From the NCBI GenBank assembly GCA_016714605.1, contig JADKDL010000011.1, forward strand, positions 1 through 64,000: a stretch of DNA of 64,000 bases. The letters run 5' to 3'. The notes below the pieces were generated by a model, which did no database searches, was not told the origin of the DNA, and worked only from the letters and a program-made list of their open reading frames with translations. Both the position numbers and the translations under genes were made by a program. Source of the DNA: Bacteroidales bacterium (GTDB lineage Bacteria; Bacteroidota; Bacteroidia; Bacteroidales; UBA1715). Shown here in pieces: positions 1 to 9,169 of the stretch; positions within the stretch are counted from its first letter, which is position 1; every line of letters begins with the position of its first letter.

Positions 1-1
1 A

Positions 2-334
2 ATACAATACATAGGAAATAACCAAGGTTCATTCAATTTAGCCGAAAAAGAAAATAACATTATTGTAATGACCTACCATAGTTCTAAAGGATTAGATTTT
101 GATAATGTTTTTTTACCATTCTTAAACAATAGTCTTTTCATTAGTCCTTTTAATGAAGAAACTTTGCTAATGGTGGCATTAACCAGAAGTAAAAAAAATC
201 TAAACATAACCTACTTTGGAATATGTAATAATCTTATTGACAATTTTAAAAGTAATTGTAATAGAAAAGACATATCAGAGATATTGAATCCTACTAAATC
301 AAACACTAATAACGGAAACGTATTCGACTTTTAA
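2..334 (+). CDS. UvrD-like helicase, C-terminal end (5' end outside window)
   Basis: Only the last 110 or so residues are visible; the reading frame is open from base 2, so the gene starts upstream of the window. TYHSSKGLDFDNVFLP matches helicase motif V of superfamily 1 UvrD/PcrA proteins and LLMVALTRSKKNL matches motif VI with its arginine, so this is the end of domain 2A. The next gene starts 2 bases after the stop, which suggests translational coupling and a two-gene unit in one cassette. The motor function is a family inference; the biological role is unknown, though helicase plus unknown-partner pairs are common in phage defence. Confidence 0.85.
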   Translation: MQYIGNNQGSFNLAEKENNIIVMTYHSSKGLDFDNVFLPFLNNSLFISPFNEETLLMVALTRSKKNLNITYFGICNNLIDNFKSNCNRKDISEILNPTKSNTNNGNVFDF

Positions 335-336
335 AT

Positions 337-1842
337 ATGCCGCAATTTCTAAGTATTTTATTGAGAGAGCAATTCACCTTCTTTTATAGAGCAGGATACA
401 CTTTTATTCCTGTGCCTTCATTAATTTCACTAGAAAGTGAAATTGATGATAATGTGAAAGCAAAAGTCGTAGAAAAGTTCAGAACAGTGACCCCATTTTT
501 TTACGACCAAGAATATATAATTCTTCAATTAGAAAAAGAAATAAACATTGAAAGCGAGTTTGTTCAATTTGAAATTCAAGATATAGTTGCTATCTACCCA
601 CTTTCTAAACAAGCCAAAGCATCTATTGAGTCAAGGATTGACCAAAGGATACGACTTGAAAAGCCAATTTTTGAAACTTTATTACCTGCAATAGAAGCAG
701 ATATTCATAATAAAGAAGTTGAAAAAGCAATTTTGGCACTTTGGAAAATCTGCAAAATTGAAAGTCCAATAGAAAATTATATTGCTATCATCGGACTTGA
801 AAATTTATTCAATGGCTTAGAATTTAGAAGAAACGGAACGAAATCAAATAAAATTCAAAACGGCAATTATTGGGAACATCTAATTGCTTATGACCGTTAT
901 GATGCTTTCCCGAATTCTACACTTGGGTATTTCTATGACTCAGGACAAGTTTTCGCTTATAGCAAAGGACTACCAACATTTGAAGGGAGTGGAATACATC
1001 AATTTTTAGAAAAACTAAATTCTGCAAATCCAACAGCTAAGTTGCCCGATATTATCAAGTATTTAGAAACAGAAGAACAAATAAAAGGATATGTTACTCA
1101 AACGACAACAAGCGACATAAATCAATACATTGTTGCACCGCTTTATTTAATGCTTCGTGACGAAATTCGCAAATCGGACGATATTACTCAAACAAAACTA
1201 TTTAAGAACTTGGACTATCTGAAAAAATTTGACGATAGTTTCAATTATGCTGTTATTCTTTTAGGTGCATTTTTCGGTTTCCGTAAATTCTATGACAATT
1301 ACTATGAAGCATTGAATTTACGTTTTTACAAAGACTTTAAAACGCCCCAAAAACAAACCGAAAAAGAAGAACTACAAGACAAGATTGATAAGAATTTCGT
1401 AAATGATAATTCAGTTAAAACAGTTACCGAAGAAGAAAAAGTAAAAGAAGAAAAAGCCAAAGCTACGAACGAAGAAAAGCTAACTGAAACAACATCAGTT
1501 GAAGAACAAAATTTATTGACAGAAGAACAACAGACTGAAGTAATATTTGAAAAACAAAGTGACATTTCTAATACTCAACAAGATGAGAATAAGGAAGTTG
1601 TTTCAGACATTAAAAGTCATTATCAAAAAATAATTGAACAAGCAATACGTATACAATTTGAAATTAAATATGTTGATATACCCAAATTGATTAAGCAAAA
1701 GACTGGTGATAATATTGATAAAGATTTTGCTATTAAAATTACAGAACAAATGGATGGTGTCGAAAAAGTGAAAATCGGCAACGTTAAAAACCCAAATGGA
1801 ATAAGACAGAAGGGAATAACAGGACCACTATTCAACGAATAA
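337..1842 (+). CDS. Unknown 501-aa protein coupled to a helicase
   Basis: I do not recognise the family. The first 330 residues look like a folded, mostly alpha-helical domain without signal peptide or membrane segment. Residues about 340-425 are very rich in Glu, Lys, Thr and Gln and look like a disordered or coiled linker. The last 75 residues form a separate small domain. The ATG lies 2 bases after the helicase stop, so the two are probably made together and may act as a complex. No catalytic motif stands out. Confidence 0.85.
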   Translation: MPQFLSILLREQFTFFYRAGYTFIPVPSLISLESEIDDNVKAKVVEKFRTVTPFFYDQEYIILQLEKEINIESEFVQFEIQDIVAIYPLSKQAKASIESRIDQRIRLEKPIFETLLPAIEADIHNKEVEKAILALWKICKIESPIENYIAIIGLENLFNGLEFRRNGTKSNKIQNGNYWEHLIAYDRYDAFPNSTLGYFYDSGQVFAYSKGLPTFEGSGIHQFLEKLNSANPTAKLPDIIKYLETEEQIKGYVTQTTTSDINQYIVAPLYLMLRDEIRKSDDITQTKLFKNLDYLKKFDDSFNYAVILLGAFFGFRKFYDNYYEALNLRFYKDFKTPQKQTEKEELQDKIDKNFVNDNSVKTVTEEEKVKEEKAKATNEEKLTETTSVEEQNLLTEEQQTEVIFEKQSDISNTQQDENKEVVSDIKSHYQKIIEQAIRIQFEIKYVDIPKLIKQKTGDNIDKDFAIKITEQMDGVEKVKIGNVKNPNGIRQKGITGPLFNE

Positions 1843-1856
1843 CCAACGCTTATGAT

Positions 1857-1912
1857 GGCACATTTGCAAAACCGCACAAACCAACGCTAAAGCCAATTTT
1901 TGCAAAAGAGCC
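1857..1912. repeat. Imperfect hairpin with AACGC-type loop, copy 1
   Basis: The left arm GGCACATTTGCAAAA pairs with the right arm TTTTGCAAAAGAGCC apart from a conserved ACA/AGA mismatch near the base. The loop holds CCAACGCTAAAGCC. Two other elements (46275-46332 and 53587-53655) share the GCACATT...AAAGAGC signature and the loop words but have different stem sequences. It lies between the end of the 501-aa gene and the attC site. Confidence 0.6.
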
Positions 1913-1979
1913 ACCAAGCCAACGCACCACAGACAGACTAAAATGACAACGGACAAACACGACAGAAAAGAAGGGCGAA

Positions 1980-2112
1980 GTGCTAACACGGGTTTGGCAA
2001 AAGTGGCGGTTCAGTGCTCCGCAGACACATTAGTGGTTAATCAAAGTTTAGTTCTCCGCATCAACATTTGTGGTGAAAATCGCCACCTTCGCCAAGCCCG
2101 AAAACGTTAGCG
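1980..2112 (+). other. attC-like recombination site 1
   Basis: Inverse core GTGCTAAC is followed by ACGGGTTTGGCAAAAGTGGC; GCCACCTTCGCCAAGCCC and core GTTAGCG close the site. The arms pair imperfectly around an AT-rich centre. The cassette ending here begins outside the window, so its start tag cannot be checked. Confidence 0.8.
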
Positions 2113-2147
2113 GTCATTGTAAAACGACACACTTAAAGAGAAAATAA

Positions 2148-2912
2148 ATGATTAAAATACTTTACATTTTCGCAATAGGACTTCTTACAAGTTACTCAAC
2201 GTTTGGAAAATCTGTTGAAGACAAATCTCATTATGAGTTTAGGTTGGACACCTTAAAACTATACGACCAAAGCAGACAGAGAGAAATTCCAATTGCAATT
2301 TATAAACCAACCTCAAAAGTTTCTGGAAAACAAAAAATTGTCATTTTCAGTCACGGCTATGGACAAAATAAAGGTGGTGATTATTTGGCGTATTCATATC
2401 TGACTGAATTTTTAGCAATAAAAGGTTTTTTCGTTGTAAGCATTCAACACGAACTTGCAACTGACAGTTTATTACCATTGACAGGAAATCCACAAGTTGT
2501 AAGACGACCATTTTGGGAACGAGGTGCTGACAATATTTTATTCGTTATCAACGAACTCAAAAGAACAAATCCCGATTTAGACTTCAAACACATTTCACTT
2601 ATAGGACATTCTAACGGTGGTGATATGACCGCTCTTTTCCCACAAAAATACCCGAACATAGTTGAAAAAATAATCACGTTGGACAACAGAAGAATGGCAT
2701 TGCCAAAATCAAAAAAAGTTAAAGTTTACTCGTTACGTTCAAGCGACCAACCAGCAGACGAAGGTGTTTTACCGACAGAAAAGGAAACTAAAAAGTATAA
2801 AATGAAAATAGTAAAATTGGCAAATACAACCCATAATGAAATGGACGACAATGCTAATGACGACCAACGAAAAGAAATTCAAAACTATACATTGAACTTT
2901 CTAAATGACTGA
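2148..2912 (+). CDS. Exported alpha/beta hydrolase
   Basis: The 254-aa protein begins with a hydrophobic signal-like segment (residues 1-20, ending FG) and probably acts outside the cytoplasm or in the periplasm. IFSHGYGQNK resembles the HGxG oxyanion region and IGHSNGGD contains the GxSxG nucleophile elbow (Ser about residue 162), both typical of serine esterases and lipases. A late histidine (ANTTHNEMDD) could complete the triad. Substrate unknown. It is the only gene of its cassette, whose start GTTAGCGG matches the CCGCTAAC at its end. Confidence 0.85.
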   Translation: MIKILYIFAIGLLTSYSTFGKSVEDKSHYEFRLDTLKLYDQSRQREIPIAIYKPTSKVSGKQKIVIFSHGYGQNKGGDYLAYSYLTEFLAIKGFFVVSIQHELATDSLLPLTGNPQVVRRPFWERGADNILFVINELKRTNPDLDFKHISLIGHSNGGDMTALFPQKYPNIVEKIITLDNRRMALPKSKKVKVYSLRSSDQPADEGVLPTEKETKKYKMKIVKLANTTHNEMDDNANDDQRKEIQNYTLNFLND

Positions 2913-2930
2913 ATGAGAAGAACAACAACC

Positions 2931-3062
2931 CGCTAACAGCCGTTTTGCAAAAGCGGGGGGTTCGTGCTTCTATGAAAGTGAAGTGCTAAATTCAAGTTTT
3001 GTATATCTAATGAAGTTCCGTGCTAAAAATCCCCGCCTTCGCAAAGCGGCAAAACGTTAGCT
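2931..3062 (+). other. attC-like recombination site 2
   Basis: CGCTAAC, then GCCGTTTTGCAAAAGCGGGG, pairs with CCCCGCCTTCGCAAAGCGGC before core GTTAGCT. The CCGCTAAC end is complementary to the GTTAGCGG at the start of the same cassette (2106). Confidence 0.85.
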
Positions 3063-3151
3063 GTAACTTTGGGACGACCAACCAGAACAACAGAAACGGA
3101 GAAGCTGAAAACCGACAGAGTAAGCATAACAAAAAAACAAAAAATTAAAAT

Positions 3152-4141
3152 ATGGCTTTTTTAGACCACAACGGAGAAAGTGAATTTCCAATTTCTAAAG
3201 ACAAAGTTTTCAATGCTATGTGTCGTGCCATACCGACCATAAAAGGTATGAAAATTGACAATGCGGACAAATTGCAAGGACGAATTACAGTTAAAGCAGG
3301 CGTTAGTTTATGGAGTTGGGGCGAAAATATTCCAATTCAGCTAATTGAACTATCTGAGAACAAAACTCGTGTCCAAATAACTTCTTCACCAAAGACTGGA
3401 GTTTTATTTGGTGGTGCTTTAGATATGGGTAAAAACAGAAAAAATATTGAGACCATTCTTTCAACTACTTCAAGAATATTATCAAATTCTGAAAATCAAT
3501 CAACAGAAAACAATCAACAAACAATTTATAATCAATCAAACAATTTTCAAACAAATCTAAATTCAAATTTTATGGAACAACAAAACACAAATTCAAATGC
3601 TTGGTATGAAAAAACTTGGGTAGTAGTAATACTTTGTATATTATTTTTTCCAGTTGGACTTTATGCATTATGGAAAAATTCTTCAATTGGCAAAGGCTGG
3701 AAAATAGGTGTAACAGCAATAATTGCATTAATTGTAATTGCTAACATTGGTGGTAAAGAAGACAAATCACAATCGGCATCAAATAGCACGACAACAGAAA
3801 GCACTACGACAACAACAGAACCAACAAAAGAAAAACAATGGGAAACAGTTTACACATTTAAAGGCAACGGTATGAAAAAGTCGCCTGTTTTTGAATTAAC
3901 TGGTGGTGACGCAAGACTAAAATATTCATATAAAGCTCCAGGTGGACTTGGTATGGGAATGTTTTCGGTTTATGTAGTTGACGAAGGCGATGACATTATG
4001 AAAACTGGGGGTATTCCTGAAGTTATGACGCAAGCCGAAAATGAAGACAGTGAAAGTGCTATACAAAAAGGTTCAGGACGCTATTATTTAAACGTAAATG
4101 CTTCTGGAAATTGGGTTGTGACGGTCGAAGAACTGAAATAA
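3152..4141 (+). CDS. Two-helix membrane protein with linker regions, function unknown
   Basis: The 329-aa protein has four parts: an N-terminal domain of about 105 residues that looks like a small alpha/beta fold; an Asn/Gln-rich linker (115-145); two hydrophobic helices around 150-168 and 176-195; and, after a Ser/Thr-rich linker, a C-terminal domain of about 100 residues that should lie on the outer face. No signal peptide. I do not recognise the family with confidence. It is the sole gene of its cassette, and its stop is a few bases from the attC inverse core, leaving almost no 3' untranslated sequence. Confidence 0.85.
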   Translation: MAFLDHNGESEFPISKDKVFNAMCRAIPTIKGMKIDNADKLQGRITVKAGVSLWSWGENIPIQLIELSENKTRVQITSSPKTGVLFGGALDMGKNRKNIETILSTTSRILSNSENQSTENNQQTIYNQSNNFQTNLNSNFMEQQNTNSNAWYEKTWVVVILCILFFPVGLYALWKNSSIGKGWKIGVTAIIALIVIANIGGKEDKSQSASNSTTTESTTTTTEPTKEKQWETVYTFKGNGMKKSPVFELTGGDARLKYSYKAPGGLGMGMFSVYVVDEGDDIMKTGGIPEVMTQAENEDSESAIQKGSGRYYLNVNASGNWVVTVEELK

Positions 4142-4148
4142 AAGCTAC

Positions 4149-4280
4149 AGCTAACAGCAGTTTGGCAAAATGGCGGGTTCAGTGCTAAATTCAAGTTCAG
4201 TTTTTCAATTGAACTTTTGTGCAAAACTGAACATTTGTGCTTCGATTTCCGCCACTTCGCCAAGCTGCAAAACGTTATAG
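4149..4280 (+). other. attC-like recombination site 3
   Basis: TACAGCTAAC at the end of this cassette is the exact complement of GTTAGCTGTA at its start (3056), a 10-bp match. Arms CAGTTTGGCAAAATGGCGG and CCGCCACTTCGCCAAGCTG pair with few mismatches. The closing core is GTTATAG. Confidence 0.9.
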
Positions 4281-5035
4281 CGCATAACATATAAATTCTA
4301 CATTTCAACTGCTTGGGACTTGGAAATTTAGTGAAACGACTTTGTTTGATTTCGATTTTCTCGGAAAGCAATTGGGGCCTTTATATGAAGAGAATTTTTG
4401 GTTGGGATTTAAAATTATAGGAAAATCGCTTGCGCTTTTAAGGCTTAAACGAAAAGAAAAGTACCGCAAAACTCTAGGGGCAATGAGAATCGAAATCGGG
4501 AACGAAAAATAATTACGTTAATAGATTTGGACTAGTTCAAAACGGTTTACCAAATTGGCTAAATGGGTTGAAATTATTGCTAAATGACTGAAAGAATTTA
4601 AACTACCTTGCCAAATATTTGGCTCGCAAACGACAACGAAACAAAAAATTGTTACGAAACATGAAGCCTAAACAATCACTAAAATTGCTTTCGTTTTGTC
4701 AAAATAGTGAAATCTTCGGCGAAAGAATTTCTAGGGATTTTACTGGGAAAACAAGCACGATTTTTAGGAGCAAGGGTTAAAAATGGGCTAATTGTCGCCT
4801 TGGGAAACGATGAAAAATTTTAGTTTACAATTTGCAAATTAATGCCTCAAAAAAGTAGTTTAAATTTGGCTAAAACGCTGCGAAGCTAAGTAGAAAAAGA
4901 AAGTTACGCGCTATAACACGGCCTTTGCGCCAGGCGGGAAACTAAGTGAAATTTGAGTTCTAAACTCGTATAAAATATGAATAGGAAAATGTATATTTGT
5001 AGTTCGAATACTGCCTATGCGCAAAGCCTGATCCG
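4275..5035 (+). repeat. Gene-less repeated cassette, copy 1
   Basis: First of 13 copies of a cassette of about 760 bp that starts GTTATAGCGCATAA and ends GCGCTATAAC plus its own attC. All frames are broken by stops. Conserved blocks include TAGGGGCAATGAGAATCG and AATCGCTTGCGCTTTTAAGG. Inside it TTTAAACTACCT (4597) and AGTAGTTTAAA (4854) form a long-range inverted repeat. It is nearly identical to copy 11 (27989) and to the shortened copy 10. Confidence 0.9.
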
Positions 5036-5041
5036 TTGTGC
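4911..5041 (+). other. attC-like recombination site 4 (of gene-less cassette)
   Basis: CTATAAC, then GGCCTTTGCGCCAGGCGGG, pairs with CCTATGCGCAAAGCC before core GTTGTGC. The middle holds TATATTTG (4992-4999), which resembles a Bacteroidota -7 promoter box facing the next cassette. Confidence 0.85.
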
Positions 5042-5072
5042 GAAATTTCCTAACGATAATTAAACATAAATT

Positions 5073-6073
5073 ATGAAAAGATTAATTATTCTACTTGTAA
5101 TTTTCTATTGCGATAATTTATTCGGGCAAATTTCCGATTTCAGAAATTATCAAGAAAAGATAAACATTGCTGAAATGAATTTGATAAAAGGAAAAAAAGA
5201 CGAAGCATTAAATTCATATTATGAAATATTGACAACTTCCAAAGGTAATTTTTGTAAAGACATATATAATGCAATGTTGCTTTCTAAAGAACTTTCAAAA
5301 ACCGATACATTTTTTTTGTTTTTAAACTTGATAAAAACAAAAGGACTGAATAATATATATATGAATAGATTGGAAGAATTTCAGACATATCATAGTAATA
5401 GAAAATGGAAACAATTTGAAGCAGAAAACAATAATTCAAATATTAATAAAGAATTACGAAATAATATAGACAGTTTGCATATTAGAGACCAACTATTTAG
5501 AAAAAAAGAAGGTTCATATAAAGTTTATGGTGACACAATTCATAAAATTGACAGCATAAATCTATACTATATTTATTCATTATTATATGCAAATAACTTT
5601 CCTGGTGAAGATGAAATTGGCGTTAGTTCAATAACAGGAAATCAAGGTTATGATATTGTATTTCACCATTACACACAAAAAACATCATTAGTAGAAAATA
5701 AAAGGATGCCAAAAATAACACCTATTTTAGTTAATCTTGTTTTACAAGGAAAAGTAATGCCTAATAAATGTTCCCATTGGTTGGAAATGCAAAATGGTGA
5801 ATTTAAAGCAGGTGTTTTTGGCATTTCGAACTTTTCTATAAATGGGATAAAGACAAATTATTATAGAGAAAAATATTCTTATGAAAGAAAGCTAATATTA
5901 GATGAATACAGGAAATGGATGTGTTTAGAATCATTAGAAGATTATTTAGAAAATTCATACTTACACTTAATAATCCATCCACAAAATATCGATTTGATAT
6001 AGAAAAAAGTACATTTGAAGTTGACGAGCAAATGTTTAATATTTTTAAAAAGAATATGATAGAACTTAAATAA
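5073..6073 (+). CDS. Exported helical protein of unknown function (one frameshift)
   Basis: It starts with a signal peptide (about 19 residues, ending FG before Q) and continues with TPR-like helices (KINIAEMNLIKGKKDEALN). Frame 1 stops at 6002, but the +1 frame continues smoothly with RFDIEKSTFEVDEQMFNIFK up to 6073. A one-base loss near 5965-5985 therefore most likely splits one protein of about 333 residues. No enzymatic motif seen. It is the only gene of its cassette; start GTTGTGCG matches the CGCACAAC at the end. Confidence 0.75.
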
Positions 6074-6079
6074 AGCTTC

Positions 6080-6209
6080 GCACAACATGGGTTTGCCAAA
6101 AGTGGGGTTGAATAGACAATTGAGTATTTCGTATATTATCGAGAATGTTAATATTTTTAGATAGAGGGATTCTCCTCTCCCACTTTCGGCAAGCCCAAAA
6201 CCGTTATAG
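6080..6209 (+). other. attC-like recombination site 5
   Basis: GCACAAC plus ATGGGTTTGCCAAAAGTGGGG pairs with CCCACTTTCGGCAAGCCC; closing core GTTATAG. The centre contains AGAGGGATTCTCCTCTCCC, also found in sites 33 and 34, so the middle segments fall into families. Confidence 0.9.
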
Positions 6210-6964
6210 CGCATAAAATATAAATGCCACATTTCAACTGCTAGGGACTTGGAAATTTAGTAAAACGACTTTGTTTGATTTCGATTTTCTCGGGAAGCAA
6301 TTGTAGGCTTTTGTAAGAAAAGAACTTTTGGTTTGGACTTAAATTTATTCTTAAATCGCTTGCGCTTTTAAGGCTTAAACGAAAAGAAAATAGAGCAAAT
6401 TTCTAGGGGCAATGTGAATCGAAATCGGGAACGAAATAGATTTATGTCAAACGAGTTAGACTGGAACAAGAAGATTTACCAAATTGGCTAAATGGGTTGA
6501 AATTAAAGCTAAATAGCTGAAAGAATTTAAACTACCTAGCCAAATATTGGGCTCGTAAACGAAAACGAAACTAAAAATTGTTACGAAACACGCACGCAGA
6601 CAATCACTGAAATGGCTTTCGTTTTGCCAAAAATAGTGGAATCATTGGTGAAAAAAGTTCCTTGTAATTTTCCTTGGAAAATAAGCCCGATTCTTTTGGA
6701 ACAAGGATTAAAAATTGGGCTAATTGTCGCGTAGGAAAACGATGAACAATTTTAGTTTACAATTTTCAAATGAATACTCAAAAGGTAGTTTAAATCAGGC
6801 TAAAAGCTGGGACGCTAAGTAGAAAAAGAAAGTTACGCGCTATAACACGGCCTTTGCGCCAGGCGGGAAACTGTGTGAAATTTGAGTTAGGTTCTCGTAT
6901 CAGATATGATTAGGAAAATGTATATTTGTAATTCGAAATCCGCCTATGCGCAAAGCCTGATCCG
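6204..6964 (+). repeat. Gene-less repeated cassette, copy 2
   Basis: Same layout as the other copies and no open frame. Two nested inverted repeats are clear here: TTTAAACTACCT (6526-6537) with AGGTAGTTTAAA (6783-6794), a perfect 12 bp; and inside it AAACTAAAAATTGTT (6568-6582) with AACAATTTTAGTTT (6745-6758), one bulged A. A smaller AGCCCGATT...AATTGGGCT hairpin lies within. This suggests a folded RNA or single-stranded DNA. Confidence 0.9.
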
Positions 6965-6970
6965 TTATGT
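6840..6970 (+). other. attC-like recombination site 6 (of gene-less cassette)
   Basis: CTATAAC inverse core, strong GGCCTTTGCGCCAGGCGG hairpin arm, closing core GTTATGT. Confidence 0.85.
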
Positions 6971-7002
6971 GCAACCCTAAAAGACACGAACATTTTACAA
7001 AT

Positions 7003-8212
7003 ATGAAACGACTATTTCATTTTGGACTTTTTGTTTTTCTGTTCAGCAGTTTGACAGGTTGTAACGGGCAGACAAAAACTAATTCACCGACACAAAAACA
7101 AAACGACAAGAAAAACTTGTTGGTGATGGTTGTGATGGTTGCGAAATTATGTTTGTTGGTATGCCGACAAATATTTCATCCGTGGATACCAGTGTTGGGT
7201 GGACAGAAAAAGGGCAGAAACTTTTGGTAACAGGCAAAGCTTATAAAATTGACGGCAAGACACCAGCACCAAATGTCATCATTTATTATTGGCAGACAGA
7301 CAATAACGGCTACTATTCTCCCACAAAAGGAATGGACGAAAAAGCAAAACGCCACGGACACATTCGAGGTTGGGTAAAGACAGATGAAAATGGTAAATAC
7401 TCAATTTACACTATTAAACCTGCACCTTATCCAAATGAAAATATTCCAGCACATATTCATACTTCTATAAAAGAGCCAAACATTGAAAACGAATACTACA
7501 TTGACGAATTTGTTTTTGACGGTGCTAAACTTTTGACAGGCGATAAAAGAAAATCACTTGAAAATCGTGGCGGTAGTGGAATTTTGAGAGTTTTAATTTC
7601 AGGCGATTTACAAATCGCAGAACACAATATAATTTTAGGGCTTAACATTCCAAATTATCCGACAACAAAGAAAATAGAAAAGCAATCAGGACTTGAAATT
7701 GGCGAAGACAATCCATCTTTTATTCCTTACCACGCCTTTGGTCCAGACAAAGGAACAAGAACCTGCCCAGTTTGTAAATATGGACGATTTCACGGAATAG
7801 TTTACTTCGTTGGCAATAATCCAAATTGGGACGACATTAAAAAGTGGCTTACATTTTTAGAGCAAGAAAGTGTAACACGAAGTAAATATTTGAAAGCATA
7901 TTTTGTTTATGGAAATGAAAAAGATTACAGCAAAGACAAGCGACAAAAAGAATTAGAAAAGGTTGGGCTTGAACTCAAATTAAAAAATATTGCTTTAACA
8001 TTTGTGCCTTCAATGATAGACACAGAAAGCGAAGTATACCTAAATAAGATAAACCCAAGCGTAGAGAATACATTTGTGATTTTCAAACATAGAACAATCA
8101 TTGACAAGTTTATAAATTTAAAGCATCGGCAGACAATTTCACAATAATTTCATCAACACTTGACAAAACAAAAGGCGACTACTTCAACTTATCAGAACCG
8201 AAACACGACTGA
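7003..8212 (+). CDS. Lipoprotein: intradiol dioxygenase-like domain fused to thioredoxin-like domain (two frameshifts)
   Basis: It starts MKRLFHFGLF with a lipobox-like SLTGC, so probably membrane-anchored. After a one-base loss near 7117, the frame 7149-8147 reads GKAYKIDGKTPAPNVIIYYWQTD and then HIRGWVKTDENGKYSIYTIKPAPYP, the beta-sandwich pattern of intradiol ring-cleavage dioxygenases. From about 7740 RTCPVCKYG gives a CxxC in a thioredoxin-like second domain. A second loss near 8121 hides the true end, KASADNFTIISSTLDKTKGD, up to 8212. The intradiol metal ligands (two Tyr, two His) were not all confirmed, so catalysis is uncertain. With both bases restored it is about 403 residues. Confidence 0.75.
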
Positions 8213-8230
8213 CGAAGAAGAAGGGTATGC

Positions 8231-8362
8231 ACATAACAAGGGTTTGGCAAAATGGAGGCAGAAGTGCTACATTTGAACATTCGTACTTCTATCAACATTA
8301 GTGGTTAATTGAACATTGGTGCTTCGAAATCCCCCACTTCGCCAAGCCCAAAACCGTTATAG
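8231..8362 (+). other. attC-like recombination site 7
   Basis: GCACATAAC is the complement of the cassette start GTTATGTGC (6964). Arms AGGGTTTGGCAAAATGG and CCACTTCGCCAAGCCC pair. Closing core GTTATAG. Confidence 0.9.
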
Positions 8363-9119
8363 CGCATAAAATATAAATGCCACATTTCAACTGCTAGGGA
8401 CTTGGAAATTTAGTGAAACGACTTTGTTTGATTTCGATTTTCTCGGTAAGCAATTGTAGGCTTTTATATGAAATGAATTTTTGGTTGAGACTAAAATTTA
8501 TTCGTAAATCGCTTGCGCTTTTAAGGATTAAACGGGAAGAAAATAGGGTAAATTTCTAGGGGCAATGATGATCGAAATCGGGAACTAAACATATTTACGT
8601 TAATTGGTTTGGACTGGATCAAGTAGAGTTACCAAATTGGCTAAATGGGTTGAAATTATAGCTAAATGGCTGAAAGAATTTAAACTACCTTGCCAAATAT
8701 TAAGTTCGTAAACGAAAACAAAACTAAAAATTGTTACGAAACAAGAAACCTAAATAATCGCAAAATTGGCTTTCTTTTTGTCAAAAATTGTGAAATCATC
8801 GGCGAAAAAGTTTCTAGGGATTTTACTTGGAAAACAAGCCAGATTTTTAGGAACGATAAGTAAAAACAGGGCTAATTTTCGCCTTGGAAAACGAAGAACA
8901 ATTTTAGTTTACAATTTGCAAAATAATGCGTCAAAAAGGTAGTTTAAATTTGGCTAAAACGCTGCGAAGCTAAGTAGAAAAAGAAAATTACGCGCTATAA
9001 CACGGCCTTTGCGCCAGGCGGGAAATTAAGTGAAATTTGAGTTAGGTTCTCGTATCAGATTTGATTAGGAAAATGTATATTTGTAGTTCGAAAACCGCCT
9101 ATGCGCAAAGCCTGATCCG
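8357..9119 (+). repeat. Gene-less repeated cassette, copy 3
   Basis: Full-length copy with the same conserved blocks and nested inverted repeats; no open frame. It separates the dioxygenase cassette from the methyltransferase cassette. Confidence 0.9.
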
Positions 9120-9125
9120 TTGGGG
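8995..9125 (+). other. attC-like recombination site 8 (of gene-less cassette)
   Basis: CTATAAC, GGCCTTTGCGCCAGGCGG arm, CCGCCTATGCGCAAAGCC arm, closing core GTTGGGG. Confidence 0.85.
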
Positions 9126-9169
9126 GCAATTATAAAGAACGACACAGCACATAAGATACAGACAGTAAA

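Noticed and set aside
4084..4371. Minus-strand open frames across attC sites (also at 5942, 21035, 27202, 41469, 56441, 62131)
   Set aside because: They exist because the paired arms and low stop density of attC sites leave short open stretches. They overlap real genes, have no start signals and differ between copies of the same site.
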